A DNA stretch of 64,000 nt from Clostridia bacterium (GCA_017439585.1 JAFSIV010000020.1:1-64000), one strand, 5' to 3'. Numbered from the stretch's first letter, positions 8,336-19,435 are shown. Made by a program: numbers and translations. The notes: generated from the letters alone by a model not told the origin.

Positions 8336-11300
8336 GTGGATAAGTTTGTTCATTTGCATTTGCATACCGAATATAGCTTGCTTGACGGTTGTTGCCGAAT
8401 AGAGCAGGTAATAGACCGAGCTTCTGAAATGGGACAGACGGCTATCGCTATGACCGACCACGGCGTTATGTACGGTGCGATAGATTTTTATAAGTATGCC
8501 ATAAAAAAAGGTATTAAACCTATTATCGGCTGTGAGGTTTATGTTGCGCCCAAGAGCCGATTTGATAAGCAAAAGGGGATAGACGGAAGCTATTATCACC
8601 TTAATTTATTATGCGAGAATGATATTGGATATAAAAACCTAATTAAATTAGTTTCATTAGGCTTTACCGAGGGCTTTTATTCCAAGCCTCGTGTTGATAA
8701 AGAGCTTTTAGAGAAATACAGTGAGGGCATAATTGCGCTTTCTGCCTGTCTGGCAGGTGAAATTCCAAGAAAGCTTATGGCAGGGGATTTTGATGCAGCG
8801 TTAGATACTGCTGTTTGGTATAGAGATACGTTCGGAGAAAATAATTTTTATTTAGAGCTGCAAGACCACGGCATACCTGAGCAAAAAAAGGTTAATTTAG
8901 ATATTTTAAAGATTTCCGAAAAAACGGGTATTCCTGTTGTTGCAACAAATGATGTTCATTATACTAATGCCGAGGATTATTATATGCATAAGGTTTTGCT
9001 ATGCATACAAACGGGAAGCAGATTAAGTGATGAAAACTCGCTCGAATTTAAAACCAATGAGTTTTATTTAAAATCGGGCGAAGAGATGGCAAAGCTTTTT
9101 GAAAATGTGCCTGAGTCTATCGAAAATACTAAAATTATAGCTGATAGATGCAATGTTAATTTTGAGTTTGGCAAAATAAAACTGCCTCATTTTGAAATCG
9201 GCGATAAAGACCATTTCGAATATTTTAAAGATAAATGCTATGAGGGACTTTACAGAATTTACGGCGAAAATCCCGAAAAGTTGGTTTGCGACCGTTTGGA
9301 TTATGAGCTTTCGGTTATAAATAAAATGGGGTATGTTGATTATTATTTAATAGTTGCAGATTTTGTAAACTATGCGAAGAATAACGGTATCCCCGTAGGT
9401 CCGGGGCGTGGCTCGGGTGCGGCATCGCTTGCGGCATACTGTATTGGTATAACCGGAATAGACCCTATAAAATATGACCTTTATTTCGAGCGGTTTTTAA
9501 ATCCTGAAAGGGTTTCTATGCCCGATTTTGATATAGATTTTTGCTATGTTAATCGTCAAAAGGTTATTGATTATGTTATAAAAAAATACGGTATAGACCA
9601 TGTTTCTCAAATTGTAACCTTTGGTACTATGGCGGCAAGAGCGTCTATAAGAGATGTTGGTCGAGTTATGGATGTGCCTTATGCTTCTTGTGATAGGGTT
9701 GCAAAGCTGATACCGCAGGCTATTGGAATGACTATTGAAAAAGCTCTCGAAATTTCCAATGAGCTTAAAGGACTATACGATAGCGATAGCCAGATAAAAA
9801 ATCTTATTGATATGGCAATAAAATGCGAGGGTATGCCGAGACATGCCTCAACCCACGCGGCAGGTGTTGTTATATCGGACAAGCCGGTTGATGAATATGT
9901 GCCGCTAAGTCTTAACGACGAAGCGGTTGTTACTCAGTATACTATGACCTCTCTTGAAGAGTTAGGTCTGTTAAAGATGGACTTTTTGGGGCTTAGAAAC
10001 TTAACGGTTATTGAGGATACCCAAAATTATATAAGAAAATCAAATCCTCAGTTTGATATTGAAAAAATACCTCTTGATGATAAAGAGACATATAATATGA
10101 TGGGAAAGGGACTGACCGACGGTGTTTTCCAATTTGAGTCGGACGGTATGAAAAATGTATTAAGGCAGTTAAGTCCTCAAAGCATAGAGGATTTAACCGC
10201 GGTGTTATCTCTTTACCGCCCTGGTCCTATGGATTCAATTCCAACCTATATTCATAACCGCCATAATCCTGAGGATATTAAATATCAAACTCCTCTTTTA
10301 AAGCCGATTTTAGATGTAACCTATGGTTGTATCGTTTATCAGGAGCAGGTTATGCAGGTTTGCCGAACCTTAGCGGGTTATTCGCTAGGCCGTGCTGATA
10401 TTGTTCGCAGAGCAATGGCGAAGAAGAAGCACGATGTTATGAAAAAGGAACGCGAGTTTTTTATATACGGCGAAAAGGATAAAGAGGGAAATGTTATTTG
10501 CGAGGGCGCGATAGCTCGCGGTGTTGCTGAGGATGTTGCAGAGCAGATTTTCGATAATATGACCAGTTTCAGCTCTTATGCATTTAATAAGGCTCACGCG
10601 GCGGCTTATTCCTTCGTGGCATACAGAACGGCATATTTAAAATGCCATTATATGCCTGAATATTTTGCGGCGCTAATGTCGAGTATGATGGATTCGGCTT
10701 CTAAAATCTCGATGTATACCGCAGAATGCCGCAAAAACGGAATAAAGGTTTTGCCTCCGAATGTTAATTTCAGCGGTAGAGATTTTATGCCTGAAAACAG
10801 TAATATCCGTTTTGGTTTAATGGCAATTAAAAATCTTGGCGCAGGGCTTATTGACAGACTGATTTCAGAGAGGGAAACGGGTGGAAAATATACCTCGATG
10901 TATGATTTTTGTCTTAGAAATTATTCGCGCGAGTTTAACCGTAAGGCATTAGAGGGGCTTATTAAAAGCGGCGCTCTTGATGGCTTAGAGGATAACCGCA
11001 GGCAGATGCTTTATAATATTGAGGGAGTTTTAACCGCGGTTGAAAATGAGGTTAAATTTTCTTCAAAGGGTCAGCTTGATTTGTTTGGAGAAATGGGCGA
11101 ATCAAATGAGTATAAGCCGAAACCTCAGGCTGAAATGAGCGAGGAATTAAAGCTTAGTCTCGAAAAGGAAGCAACAGGGCTTTATCTTTCAGGTCATCCT
11201 ATGGATAAATATGCGTCTTTTCTCAAAAATGCCAAAATGGATAAGATATCCCATATTTTAGGCGGCAAATATAAGGATGGAAATAGGATAAGCATTGCGG

Positions 11301-11785
11301 GAATTATAGAAAATTTAAAGGTGCGTCAGCTTAAAAACGGAAATTTATTGGCATCTTTTCAAATTGAGGATATAACCGCAGCTATTTCGGTTACTATGTT
11401 TGCTAAAACCTATGCCGAAAATAAGCATTTGTTAGATGGGCAAAGACCTGTTATTCTAACAGGCAGAATTTCCGAAAGGGAAGACCGCGAAACCGAAATT
11501 ATTGCCGAAAAAATAGATATACTTAATGAGGCTTCGGCTAAACCGAAAGAGAAAAAGTTCGAAAAAGGTTTATATCTTAAAATTGATAGCTTACAGGATA
11601 TTAAGTTTTCTGAGGTTAAAAATATACTTAAAGAGTATAGCGGAGATATACCTGTTTTTATCTATTGCCTTGATACAAAACGCAAGTTAGAGGCTTCAAG
11701 GGAGCTTAGAATAAGTGAAAAGGTTGATTTGTTTAATAAGCTTTCGGAAGTTTTAGGCTCTGATAATGTGAAATTTATAAAATAA
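8336..11785 (+). CDS. dnaE: DNA polymerase III subunit alpha
   Basis: 1149 residues, type DnaE1. GTG start behind GGGAGG. Visible parts: N-terminal PHP domain (HLHTEYSLLDG at residue 6; MTDHGVMYG), the palm with GPGRGSGAASLAAYCIG and the catalytic aspartates in MPDFDIDF, the beta-binding/HhH region, and a C-terminal OB domain (ISIAGIIENLKVRQLKNG). In Firmicutes DnaE cooperates with PolC in chromosome replication, especially lagging-strand initiation; PolC is not in the window. Confidence 0.98.
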   Translation: MDKFVHLHLHTEYSLLDGCCRIEQVIDRASEMGQTAIAMTDHGVMYGAIDFYKYAIKKGIKPIIGCEVYVAPKSRFDKQKGIDGSYYHLNLLCENDIGYKNLIKLVSLGFTEGFYSKPRVDKELLEKYSEGIIALSACLAGEIPRKLMAGDFDAALDTAVWYRDTFGENNFYLELQDHGIPEQKKVNLDILKISEKTGIPVVATNDVHYTNAEDYYMHKVLLCIQTGSRLSDENSLEFKTNEFYLKSGEEMAKLFENVPESIENTKIIADRCNVNFEFGKIKLPHFEIGDKDHFEYFKDKCYEGLYRIYGENPEKLVCDRLDYELSVINKMGYVDYYLIVADFVNYAKNNGIPVGPGRGSGAASLAAYCIGITGIDPIKYDLYFERFLNPERVSMPDFDIDFCYVNRQKVIDYVIKKYGIDHVSQIVTFGTMAARASIRDVGRVMDVPYASCDRVAKLIPQAIGMTIEKALEISNELKGLYDSDSQIKNLIDMAIKCEGMPRHASTHAAGVVISDKPVDEYVPLSLNDEAVVTQYTMTSLEELGLLKMDFLGLRNLTVIEDTQNYIRKSNPQFDIEKIPLDDKETYNMMGKGLTDGVFQFESDGMKNVLRQLSPQSIEDLTAVLSLYRPGPMDSIPTYIHNRHNPEDIKYQTPLLKPILDVTYGCIVYQEQVMQVCRTLAGYSLGRADIVRRAMAKKKHDVMKKEREFFIYGEKDKEGNVICEGAIARGVAEDVAEQIFDNMTSFSSYAFNKAHAAAYSFVAYRTAYLKCHYMPEYFAALMSSMMDSASKISMYTAECRKNGIKVLPPNVNFSGRDFMPENSNIRFGLMAIKNLGAGLIDRLISERETGGKYTSMYDFCLRNYSREFNRKALEGLIKSGALDGLEDNRRQMLYNIEGVLTAVENEVKFSSKGQLDLFGEMGESNEYKPKPQAEMSEELKLSLEKEATGLYLSGHPMDKYASFLKNAKMDKISHILGGKYKDGNRISIAGIIENLKVRQLKNGNLLASFQIEDITAAISVTMFAKTYAENKHLLDGQRPVILTGRISEREDRETEIIAEKIDILNEASAKPKEKKFEKGLYLKIDSLQDIKFSEVKNILKEYSGDIPVFIYCLDTKRKLEASRELRISEKVDLFNKLSEVLGSDNVKFIK

Positions 11786-11797
11786 TCAAATTTTTTG

Positions 11798-11835
11798 TTG
11801 AAAAATCTTAGAATTTAGAGTATACTAAACTCTAA
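11798..11835 (+). promoter_or_regulatory. pfkA promoter with inverted repeat over the -10
   Basis: TTGAAA (11798-11803), 17-bp spacer, TATACT (11821-11826). The -10 sits in an inverted repeat TTAGAGT (11815-11821) / ACTCTAA (11829-11835), a possible operator for a glycolytic regulator (inference). Confidence 0.7.
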
Positions 11836-11858
11836 GGCGAAAAAGGAGACTTATGTAT

Positions 11859-12818
11859 ATGAAAACTATTGGCGTATTAACTAGCGGAGGAGACGCTCCC
11901 GGTATGAATGCTGCTGTTCGCGCCGTTGTTAGAACAGCTATTGATTGCGGAATGACCGTTAAGGGTATCCGCAGAGGTTATAATGGTTTAATTGAGGGCG
12001 ATATTTTTGATTTGGATGTTCGCTCTGTTTCTGATTTAATTCATAGAGGCGGTACTGTGCTTTATACCGCAAGAAGTCCTTTATTTAAAACCGAAGAGGG
12101 TATGCAGGCAGCTATTGAAAACTGCAAAAAGCACGGTATTGAGGGAATCGTTGTAATCGGTGGAGACGGTTCTTATCGCGGCGCTCGCGATTTATCTCTT
12201 AGAGGTATTCCTTGCGTTGGCGTTCCGGGTACTATTGATAACGATATTTCTTCTACTGAGTATACAATCGGTTTTGATACCGCTATGAATACTGCTATGG
12301 AAATGGTTGATAAAATCCGTGATACAGCTCAGTCTCACGACCGTTGCAGTGTTGTTGAGGTTATGGGCAGAAGAGCAGGCTTTTTAGCTCTTCAATGCGG
12401 TATTGCTGTTGGTGCAACCTCTATATTGGTTCCTGAGGAAGAATATCCGATTGAAAAGGTTATTGAGAAAATCAGAAAATCTCAGGCAACAGGTAAAAAG
12501 CATTTTATTATTGTTGTTGCAGAGGGTGTTGGCGGAGTTGAAGATATCGCTAAGCAGATTGAGGAAGCTACCGGTATTGAAACCAGAGCAACAATTTTAG
12601 GTCATGTTCAGCGTGGCGGCAGACCCACTGTTCGCGACCGCGTTTATGCAACCCGTTTCGGCTATGCCGCAGTTCAGCTTTTAAACAAGGGGATCGGCAA
12701 TCGCGTTGTTGGTATGAATCACGGTCAGATTGTTGATTACGATATTTACGAAGCACTTAATATGAAAAAGCCTTTTGATACTGATATGTTCGAGGTTGCA
12801 AATACAACATCTATTTAA
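11859..12818 (+). CDS. pfkA: ATP-dependent 6-phosphofructokinase
   Basis: 319 residues, the usual size of bacterial PfkA. It phosphorylates fructose 6-phosphate to fructose 1,6-bisphosphate. Motifs: [18 protein letters not shown] at the start, GGDGSYRGA, the catalytic PGTIDNDI, and [10 protein letters not shown]. Two in-frame ATGs exist (11853, 11859); the Shine-Dalgarno AAAAGGAG is best spaced for 11859, which also gives the usual [11 protein letters not shown] start. Terminated separately by a hairpin at 12824. Confidence 0.97.
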   Translation: MKTIGVLTSGGDAPGMNAAVRAVVRTAIDCGMTVKGIRRGYNGLIEGDIFDLDVRSVSDLIHRGGTVLYTARSPLFKTEEGMQAAIENCKKHGIEGIVVIGGDGSYRGARDLSLRGIPCVGVPGTIDNDISSTEYTIGFDTAMNTAMEMVDKIRDTAQSHDRCSVVEVMGRRAGFLALQCGIAVGATSILVPEEEYPIEKVIEKIRKSQATGKKHFIIVVAEGVGGVEDIAKQIEEATGIETRATILGHVQRGGRPTVRDRVYATRFGYAAVQLLNKGIGNRVVGMNHGQIVDYDIYEALNMKKPFDTDMFEVANTTSI

Positions 12819-12823
12819 TATTT

Positions 12824-12850
12824 AAAAGGGCTGTTTTAACAGTCCTTTTT
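12824..12850 (+). terminator. rho-independent terminator after pfkA
   Basis: Stem AAAAGGGCTGTT with complement containing one G-T pair, followed by T5. Confidence 0.8.
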
Positions 12851-12868
12851 CTTTTAAGAGGTGAAAAA

Positions 12869-13915
12869 ATGTCAGATTTAAAATGTATGCTTGGTATGAG
12901 CGGAGGGGTTGATTCCTCTGTTTCTGCCGACCTTTTGATAAACGAAGGGTTTTCCGTTGCGGGTGTAACATTATCTTTATGCGAAAATGATGAACGAAAT
13001 ATATCTGATGCAAAATCGGTTTGCGAGAGGCTTGGCATTAAGCATTTTTCTTTTGATTTAAAGAATGATTTCAAAAGATATGTTATAGATAGCTTTGCAA
13101 ACAGTTATATAATCGGCGAAACCCCTAATCCTTGCCTTGAATGTAATAAGCGTATTAAATTTGGCAAAATGATAGAAATAGCTCTGGAAAACGGATACGA
13201 AAAAATAGCAACAGGGCATTATGCGAGGATTAAAAAACGAGAGGACGGCAGATACCTTCTTTTCAAAGCTAAGGATTTATCAAAAGACCAGTCCTATGTT
13301 TTATATATGTTAAATCAATATCAGCTTTCAAAAACATTATTGCCTCTTGGAGAGTTAACAAAAGCTGAGGTTAGAGAAATCGCGGCAGAGAAAGGTTTTG
13401 TTAATGCCGATAGACCTGATAGTCAGGATATATGCTTTGTGCCTGACGGGGAGTATGCTGATTTTATTGAAAGCAAAACGGGTTTTAAATCGCAAGAGGG
13501 TGAATATACCGATATAAACGGCAAGGTTTTAGGAAAGCATAAGGGTATTATAAATTATACCTTAGGTCAAAGAAAAGGGCTTGGCATTGCCCTTGGCAAG
13601 CCTGCCTTTGTTATAGATAAAAATGCTGATACAAACAGGGTTATTTTGGGCGACGAGGAATATTTATTTAAAACCAGAGTTGTAGTAGATAATGTAAACT
13701 TTATTCCGTTTGATAAATTAGAAAACGAAATGAGGGTTACCGCAAAGCTTAGATACCGCCATAATGCAGAGGAAGCTATTTTGCGACCGATTGACGAAAA
13801 TACGGTTATACTTGAATTTGCAAAACCGCAAAGGGCGGCAAGTCCCGGTCAAGCGGCAGTATTTTATGACGGAGATATGGTTATAGGCGGCGGGAAAATA
13901 GTAAGAGCAGAATAG
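12869..13915 (+). CDS. mnmA: tRNA-specific 2-thiouridylase
   Basis: 348 residues. It installs sulfur at U34 of tRNAs for Lys, Glu and Gln. The ATP pyrophosphatase PP-loop GMSGGVDSSVSA is at residue 9; the catalytic cysteine pair is visible in NPCLECNKRIKF and DSQDICFVPDG; GHYARI is the usual central motif. A PRC-like C-terminal beta domain ends the protein (SPGQAAVFYDGDMVIGGG). ATG 12869 follows AGAGGTGA. The LUD gene starts ten bases after its stop and is co-transcribed. Confidence 0.97.
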   Translation: MSDLKCMLGMSGGVDSSVSADLLINEGFSVAGVTLSLCENDERNISDAKSVCERLGIKHFSFDLKNDFKRYVIDSFANSYIIGETPNPCLECNKRIKFGKMIEIALENGYEKIATGHYARIKKREDGRYLLFKAKDLSKDQSYVLYMLNQYQLSKTLLPLGELTKAEVREIAAEKGFVNADRPDSQDICFVPDGEYADFIESKTGFKSQEGEYTDINGKVLGKHKGIINYTLGQRKGLGIALGKPAFVIDKNADTNRVILGDEEYLFKTRVVVDNVNFIPFDKLENEMRVTAKLRYRHNAEEAILRPIDENTVILEFAKPQRAASPGQAAVFYDGDMVIGGGKIVRAE

Positions 13916-13925
13916 AGGTTAAGTT

Positions 13926-14579
13926 ATGGAAAAAAGAATAGAAAAGGTTATTAAAAATCTTCAAAACAATAATATAAATGTTGTTTTTGCAGAAAACACC
14001 GAAAAGGTTAGAGAGGCAGTTAAAGATATGCTTTTTGAGGGGGCGGATATTTTATCGGGCGGCTCGGTATCTTTGGTGGAAAGTGGAGTTTTCGATGTAA
14101 TAACTTCAAGTGAATATAACTATTATGATAGAAACAAAGCAGGGCTATCAGAGAAAGAAAAAAACGATATTTTCAAAAAGGTTATCGGTTGCGATTTCTA
14201 TTTTTGCTCGGCAAATGCTCTAACCGAAAACGGCGAGCTTATTAATGTTGACGGTTTTTCAAACCGTATTTCAGCTATATCCTTTGGGCCCAAAAAGGTT
14301 GTTATGGTTGTTGGGTTGAATAAACTTGTTAAGGATATAGATGAGGGTTTTTTAAGGGTTAAGAAAATAGCCGCTCCTAAAAATGCAATGAGACTTAATA
14401 GAGAAACCCCTTGTGCCAAACTCGGTCATTGCGTATGCCTTGAAAAAACTGATACCCCTCAGATTACCGATGGCTGCAATTCGGAGCACAGAATTTGCAG
14501 AAATTATATTATAAACTCTAAGCAAATGATTAAAGACAGAATAACTGTTATATTGTGTGCCGAAAATTTGGGTTATTAA
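13926..14579 (+). CDS. LUD-domain protein (LutC/YkgG-like)
   Basis: 217 residues of the lactate-utilisation LUD fold (NagB/RpiA/CoA-transferase-like): GADILSGGSVSLVESGVFDV, CDFYFCSANALTENGELINVDG split over two strands, and VGLNKLVKDIDEGFLRVK. In LutABC systems such proteins assist iron-sulfur lactate oxidation, but no lutA/lutB neighbour is present; clostridial stand-alone LUD proteins are of unknown function. Conserved cysteines near the C-terminus (CAKLGHCVCLEK; DGCNSEHRIC) may bind a metal. Confidence 0.88.
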   Translation: MEKRIEKVIKNLQNNNINVVFAENTEKVREAVKDMLFEGADILSGGSVSLVESGVFDVITSSEYNYYDRNKAGLSEKEKNDIFKKVIGCDFYFCSANALTENGELINVDGFSNRISAISFGPKKVVMVVGLNKLVKDIDEGFLRVKKIAAPKNAMRLNRETPCAKLGHCVCLEKTDTPQITDGCNSEHRICRNYIINSKQMIKDRITVILCAENLGY

Positions 14580-14597
14580 ATTTAATAATAAAACATA

Positions 14598-14636
14598 AAA
14601 ATTAAGTGTAACTGCAAAGTTGCGCTTAATTTTTTT
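14598..14636 (+). terminator. rho-independent terminator after the LUD gene
   Basis: 14-base stem (two G-U pairs) with a six-base loop, followed by T6. Confidence 0.75.
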
Positions 14637-14656
14637 GATTATAGGGGATGTGTTTA

Positions 14657-15859
14657 TTGAAAAAGCTAATTGCTATGGCGGTAATTTTAGGTTTATGCTT
14701 TAATATGGCAGTTTCAGCTAAAACTGTTTCGAGTGAGAGCGATATTTCGGATATAAATGAGCCATTATCTACTTCGGTTTCAAGCTCGGCGATAGGGCAA
14801 AAGCTTGATATTAAAGCAAAATCGGTAATCTTAATGGAGCCAAACACCAAAAAAATACTTTACGAGGATAATGCCGACGAAAAGCTTTCTCCTGCTTCTA
14901 TCACTAAAATTATGTCGCTTCTTCTTGTTATGGAGGCGATAGATAGGGGAGAGTTCGATTTGGAAACGGTTGTAACTGCCAGTAAACACGCTTGCAGTAT
15001 GGGCGGTTCTCAAATCTGGCTTGAAGAAAACGAAAGTATGACGGTGGACGATTTGCTTAAAGCCACGGTTATAGCCTCTGCTAATGATGCTTGCGTTTGT
15101 TTGGGCGAATTTATCGCGGGAAGCGAGGAGGGCTTTGTTGCCCTTATGAATGAAAGGGCAAAAGAGCTCGGTATGAATAATACAACCTTTAAAAATTGCA
15201 CAGGTCTTGATGCTGAGGGGCATTTAACCTCGGCTTACGATGTTGCGGTTATGTCGAGTGAGCTTATAAAACACGATTTGATAAAAAATTATTCAACCGT
15301 TTGGATGGATAGTCTAAGAAACGGAGAATCTGAGCTTGTAAATACGAATAAATTAGTGCGTTTTTATAAGGGAACAACCGGTCTTAAAACGGGTACAACC
15401 TCGATAGCAAAATACTGTCTTTCGGCAACCGCCGAGCGTGATAACTTAGAGCTTGTTGCGGTTGTTATGGCGGGCGAGACCAGTAATGACAGATTCGAGG
15501 GCGCTAAAAAGCTTCTGGATTACGGTTTTGCAAATTATAGCTTTGAAAAGATAGAGGCAAAGCTTGATAAAAATTCAATCCCGATAGAAAAAGGTGTTAA
15601 AAAGGAAATTGAAATTAAAGCTGAGGAGGCTTTGAATTTATTATTGCCTAAAATAAATAAAGCGGATATAAAACAGGTGGTTGAAATTAAAGAGAATATA
15701 ACCGCACCCGTGAAAAAAGGAGATATATTGGGAACAGTTAAAATTTATTCGGGTGAAACCGAGGTCGGAAGCATTAAAATTGTCGCAAATGAAACGGTGA
15801 AAAAGCTGGATTTAGCTCAAATTATCCGCTTTATTGTAAACGGAATATTTAAATTATAA
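14657..15859 (+). CDS. dacF: D-alanyl-D-alanine carboxypeptidase (penicillin-binding protein, DacF-like)
   Basis: 400 residues. It trims the terminal D-Ala from peptidoglycan pentapeptides. A signal peptide ([20 protein letters not shown]) leads to the peptidase S11 domain with SxxK in [10 protein letters not shown] near residue 81, SxN in SAND near 140 and KTG in LKTGTT near 245, followed by a C-terminal PBP5-like beta domain and an amphipathic end ([17 protein letters not shown]) that should anchor it to the membrane. The frame opens at ATG 14648, but AGGGG at 14643-14647 supports the TTG at 14657, which also gives a normal signal peptide. Confidence 0.94.
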   Translation: MKKLIAMAVILGLCFNMAVSAKTVSSESDISDINEPLSTSVSSSAIGQKLDIKAKSVILMEPNTKKILYEDNADEKLSPASITKIMSLLLVMEAIDRGEFDLETVVTASKHACSMGGSQIWLEENESMTVDDLLKATVIASANDACVCLGEFIAGSEEGFVALMNERAKELGMNNTTFKNCTGLDAEGHLTSAYDVAVMSSELIKHDLIKNYSTVWMDSLRNGESELVNTNKLVRFYKGTTGLKTGTTSIAKYCLSATAERDNLELVAVVMAGETSNDRFEGAKKLLDYGFANYSFEKIEAKLDKNSIPIEKGVKKEIEIKAEEALNLLLPKINKADIKQVVEIKENITAPVKKGDILGTVKIYSGETEVGSIKIVANETVKKLDLAQIIRFIVNGIFKL

Positions 15860-15888
15860 AAACTTTTAATGAATATGCATATTTATGC

Positions 15889-15917
15889 TTGAAATATCAA
15901 AGATTTTATTGTAAAAT
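15889..15917 (+). promoter_or_regulatory. pgi promoter
   Basis: TTGAAA (15889-15894) and TAAAAT (15912-15917), 17-bp spacer. It lies inside the upstream extension of the open frame, confirming the start at 15949. Confidence 0.8.
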
Positions 15918-15948
15918 AATAACAGAAGAAAATTACGGAGGAAATCAA

Positions 15949-17289
15949 ATGGCAATCAGTTTTAATTATAATTATGCAAAGGAATATATCCGTGAAAACG
16001 ATATTAAAGGCTTAGAGTCTCAGGTGGCTTTGGCTCATAATATGGTAAACTGCAAAAACGGTCTCGGAAATGATTTTTTAGGTTGGGTTGATTTGCCGTC
16101 AAATTACGATAAAGAAGAGTTTGACCGCATTAAAAAAGCCGCTCAAAAAATTCAAAACGATACCGATATTTTAATAGTTATAGGTATTGGCGGTTCTTAT
16201 TTGGGCGCTCGCGCCGCTATTGAATTCTTAAAGGGACCTTATTATAACTCTTTAAGAGATAATGCTCCTGAAATTTATTTTGCAGGAAACAGTATCAGCG
16301 GTTCTTATTTGGCAGATGTTTTAAAGCTCTGCGAGGGCAAACGAGTATCTGTTAATATTATTTCAAAATCAGGAACAACAACCGAACCTGCCGTTGCTTT
16401 CAGAGTATTCAGAAAGTATTTGGAAGAAAAGTATGGTGAGGAAGAGGCTGCAAAGAGAATTTACTGTACAACTGATAAAGCAAGAGGAACCTTAAAGCAA
16501 TTAGCTGATGAAAAGGGTTATGAGTGCTTTGTAGTTCCGGATGATGTTGGCGGAAGATTTTCTGTTTTAACCGCAGTAGGTCTGCTTCCAATCGCTGCCG
16601 CAGGCGCTGATATTGATAAATTAATGCAAGGCGCAGAAAAAGCTAGCATTAAGTATAACAATCCCAATATTTGCGAAAACGATTGCTATTTATATGCAGC
16701 TTTAAGAAATGCTTTCTATCGCAAGGGTAAATCGGTTGAGCTTTTAGTTTCTTACGAACCCAGATTTACTATGATGGCAGAATGGTTTAAGCAATTATTC
16801 GGTGAGAGCGAGGGTAAGGATAATAAGGGCTTGTTCCCGGCATCTGTTATCTTCTCAACCGATTTGCATTCAATGGGTCAGTTTGTTCAGGACGGTAGCC
16901 GTTTAATGTTTGAAACTGTTGTTACCTTCTCTGAAACTGATAAAGATATTGTTATCGAAAAAGAAGATAATGACGGTGACGGTTTGAATTTCCTTTCAGG
17001 CAAAACCTTGTCTTTTGTTAACCAAAAGGCATTTGAGGGAACCGTTTTAGCTCATAATGACGGTGGCGTTCCTAATTTGGTTATTAATGTTGATAAGCCT
17101 GATGAGGAAAACCTCGGCGAGCTTATTTACTTCTTTGAAAAAGCTTGTGCTATTTCGGGTTATATGCTAGGTGTTAATCCTTTTGATCAACCCGGTGTTG
17201 AGAGCTATAAAAAGAATATGTTTGCTTTGCTTGGCAAACCCGGTTTTGAAGCTCAAAAGGCTGAGCTCGAAGCTCGTTTAGGAAGATAA
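15949..17289 (+). CDS. pgi: glucose-6-phosphate isomerase
   Basis: 446 residues, the short Bacillus/Clostridium-type PGI. It interconverts glucose 6-phosphate and fructose 6-phosphate. Motifs: [26 protein letters not shown] (phosphate binding), [19 protein letters not shown], and [15 protein letters not shown] with the catalytic glutamate. ATG 15949 is preceded by ACGGAGGAAA. Transcribed from its own promoter; the following P-loop gene is 50 bp downstream and probably shares the transcript. Confidence 0.97.
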   Translation: MAISFNYNYAKEYIRENDIKGLESQVALAHNMVNCKNGLGNDFLGWVDLPSNYDKEEFDRIKKAAQKIQNDTDILIVIGIGGSYLGARAAIEFLKGPYYNSLRDNAPEIYFAGNSISGSYLADVLKLCEGKRVSVNIISKSGTTTEPAVAFRVFRKYLEEKYGEEEAAKRIYCTTDKARGTLKQLADEKGYECFVVPDDVGGRFSVLTAVGLLPIAAAGADIDKLMQGAEKASIKYNNPNICENDCYLYAALRNAFYRKGKSVELLVSYEPRFTMMAEWFKQLFGESEGKDNKGLFPASVIFSTDLHSMGQFVQDGSRLMFETVVTFSETDKDIVIEKEDNDGDGLNFLSGKTLSFVNQKAFEGTVLAHNDGGVPNLVINVDKPDEENLGELIYFFEKACAISGYMLGVNPFDQPGVESYKKNMFALLGKPGFEAQKAELEARLGR

Positions 17290-17339
17290 ATTAAAAAACA
17301 ACTGCCAATTAGCAGTTAATTATAAAAGGAGTGGTAAAA

Positions 17340-17747
17340 ATGATTAAAATCATTATCGGAAAAAAAGGTTCAGGAAAGACTAAGAAGTTAGTAGATTTAG
17401 TAAATGCTGCTGCTAACGAAAGCTTAGGAAATGTTGTCTGCATAGAAAAGGGAGACACCTTAACCTATTCTGTTACACATAAGGCTCGTCTTATTGATGC
17501 CGATGCTTACGGCATTAAAGGTTATGGCGAATATTACGGTATGATTAGCGGCATTAAGTCCGGAAATCACGATGTAACTCATATTTTCGGCGATGCAACC
17601 TTGCGTATCGGAACTCGCGATTATGAAGAGCTTATTGCTTTCTTTGAGAGAGTTTCTAAGATTGAAGATATTGAGTTCTTGTTCACTGTTTCTGCCGATA
17701 AGGCCGATCTTCCCGAGAAGCTTTTCGAAATTGCTGAAATTGTATAA
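17340..17747 (+). CDS. small P-loop NTPase-like protein of unknown function
   Basis: 135 residues. A Walker A motif GKKGSGKTKK lies right at the N-terminus (residues 7-14); Walker B is less clear (VTHIFGDAT or IEFLFTVSAD). Similar short proteins occur in many Clostridia, often under the misleading label PilT-like; no pilus function follows from the sequence. The frame opens at GTG 17331, but that GTG lies within the AAAGGAGTG ribosome-binding site for ATG 17340. Sits between pgi and guaB, terminated by its own hairpin. Confidence 0.8.
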   Translation: MIKIIIGKKGSGKTKKLVDLVNAAANESLGNVVCIEKGDTLTYSVTHKARLIDADAYGIKGYGEYYGMISGIKSGNHDVTHIFGDATLRIGTRDYEELIAFFERVSKIEDIEFLFTVSADKADLPEKLFEIAEIV

Positions 17748-17763
17748 TATTTAAGTTTAACTA

Positions 17764-17791
17764 AAAGCCGAGCTGTTTTCAGCTCGGCTTT
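17764..17791 (+). terminator. rho-independent terminator
   Basis: Perfect 12-bp GC-rich stem AAAGCCGAGCTG, TTTT loop, then TGTTGTT. Confidence 0.85.
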
Positions 17792-17840
17792 GTTGTTAGT
17801 TACAACCAAAATTTTCGACAAAAAGGGTTCTTTTTTTTAG

Positions 17841-17869
17841 TTGACAATATTAGCGAAAGTGATTATAAT
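17841..17869 (+). promoter_or_regulatory. guaB promoter (full consensus)
   Basis: TTGACA (17841-17846), 17-bp spacer, TATAAT (17864-17869): a perfect sigma-A consensus, suggesting very strong expression. The leader is only about 40 nt, too short for a riboswitch. Confidence 0.9.
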
Positions 17870-17915
17870 TAATATAATTTATACAAATTTTTTCGAGTGA
17901 AAAGGAGTAGAGAAT

Positions 17916-19424
17916 ATGGCTTATTATTTTAATGAAACTTCCCATACTTTTAATGAGTATTTATTGGTTCCGGGTTATTCTTCTTCTGAATGTGTTCCGG
18001 CTAATGTTAGCCTAAAAACCCCGCTTGTTAAATTCAAGCGCGGAGAAGAACCGGCTATATCTATGAACATCCCGATGACCTCTGCTATTATGCAGTCGGT
18101 TTCAGGCGAGAGACTAGCCGTTGCATTAGCTCGCGAGGGCGGAGTTTCCTTTATATACGGTTCTCAGTCTATTGAGGATGAGGCGGCTATGGTTGCCCGC
18201 GCTAAGTCTTATAAGGCGGGATTTGTTGTAAGCGCATCTAATGTAACTCCTGATAACACTTTGGCAGATATATTGGAATTAAAGGCTAAAAACGGCTTTT
18301 CAACCGTTGCCGTAACGTCTGACGGAACTTCAAACGGCAAGCTTTTAGGTATTGTAACAGGTAGAGATTATCGTGTTAGCCGTATGTCAACCGATATTAA
18401 GGTTAGCGAGTTTATGACCAAGCGTGAAAATCTAATCGTTGCCGACGAAACAACAACTTTAAAACAAGCAAACGATATTATTTGGGATAATAAGCTAAAT
18501 TCTTTACCTATCGTTGATAAAGAGGGCAACTTGCTTTATTTCGTATTCCGTAAGGACTATGATGCTCATAAGGAAAACCCAAATGAGCTTTTGGATAAAG
18601 ATAAGCGTTATATTGTTGGCGCAGGTATTAACACTCGCGACTATGAAGATAGAGTTCCTGCATTAATCGAGGCAGGCGCAGATGTGCTTTGTATAGACTC
18701 TTCTGAGGGATTTAGCGAATGGCAGTCAAGAACTATCGCGTTTATCCGCGAAAAGTATGGCGATACTGTTAAGGTTGGCGCCGGTAATGTTGTTGACCGA
18801 GATGGCTTTAATTTCTTGGCAGATGCAGGTGCAGACTTTATTAAGGTTGGTATCGGCGGCGGCTCTATTTGTATCACCCGCGAAACCAAGGGTATCGGTA
18901 GAGGTCAGGCAACCGCGTTAATCGAGGTTTGCAAGGCTCGTGATGAATACTTTGAAAAGAACGGCGTTTATATTCCGATTTGTTCTGATGGCGGTATTGT
19001 TCACGACCATCATATCACCTTAGCACTTGCTATGGGTGCTGATTTTATGATGTTAGGCAGATATTTTGCCCGTTTCGACGAAAGTCCGACTAATAAAATC
19101 GCTATCAACGGAAATTATTATAAGGAATACTGGGGCGAGGGCTCTAACCGTGCTAGAAACTGGCAGCGTTATGACCTTGGCGGTGATAAGAAGTTATCCT
19201 TTGAAGAGGGTGTTGACTCTTATGTTCCTTATGCTGGCACTCTTAAAGATAATGTTAACCTTTCTTTAAGCAAGGTTAAATCTACTATGTGTAACTGCGG
19301 AGCATTAACCATTGCAGAGCTTAAAGAAAAAGCTAAGCTTACTCTTGTTTCTGCAACAAGTATTATCGAGGGCGGAGCTCACGATGTTATCCAAAAAGAC
19401 CCCGCAACAGCTATTATAAAATAA
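17916..19424 (+). CDS. guaB: IMP dehydrogenase
   Basis: 502 residues. It oxidises IMP to XMP, the committed step to GMP. Landmarks: an N-terminal barrel part with [14 protein letters not shown], a CBS pair ([26 protein letters not shown]), the catalytic loop [20 protein letters not shown] with the thioimidate cysteine near residue 319, [20 protein letters not shown], and a flap region. The catalytic loop reads CITRE rather than the usual CTTR, and the protein has an extra C-terminal stretch with [17 protein letters not shown], features of a clostridial branch. Confidence 0.95.
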   Translation: MAYYFNETSHTFNEYLLVPGYSSSECVPANVSLKTPLVKFKRGEEPAISMNIPMTSAIMQSVSGERLAVALAREGGVSFIYGSQSIEDEAAMVARAKSYKAGFVVSASNVTPDNTLADILELKAKNGFSTVAVTSDGTSNGKLLGIVTGRDYRVSRMSTDIKVSEFMTKRENLIVADETTTLKQANDIIWDNKLNSLPIVDKEGNLLYFVFRKDYDAHKENPNELLDKDKRYIVGAGINTRDYEDRVPALIEAGADVLCIDSSEGFSEWQSRTIAFIREKYGDTVKVGAGNVVDRDGFNFLADAGADFIKVGIGGGSICITRETKGIGRGQATALIEVCKARDEYFEKNGVYIPICSDGGIVHDHHITLALAMGADFMMLGRYFARFDESPTNKIAINGNYYKEYWGEGSNRARNWQRYDLGGDKKLSFEEGVDSYVPYAGTLKDNVNLSLSKVKSTMCNCGALTIAELKEKAKLTLVSATSIIEGGAHDVIQKDPATAIIK

Positions 19425-19435
19425 AGTTTAAATAA

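Noticed and set aside
17299..17317. Terminator between pgi and the P-loop gene
   Set aside because: AACTGC/GCAGTT is only six base pairs and has no T-run, so read-through is expected.
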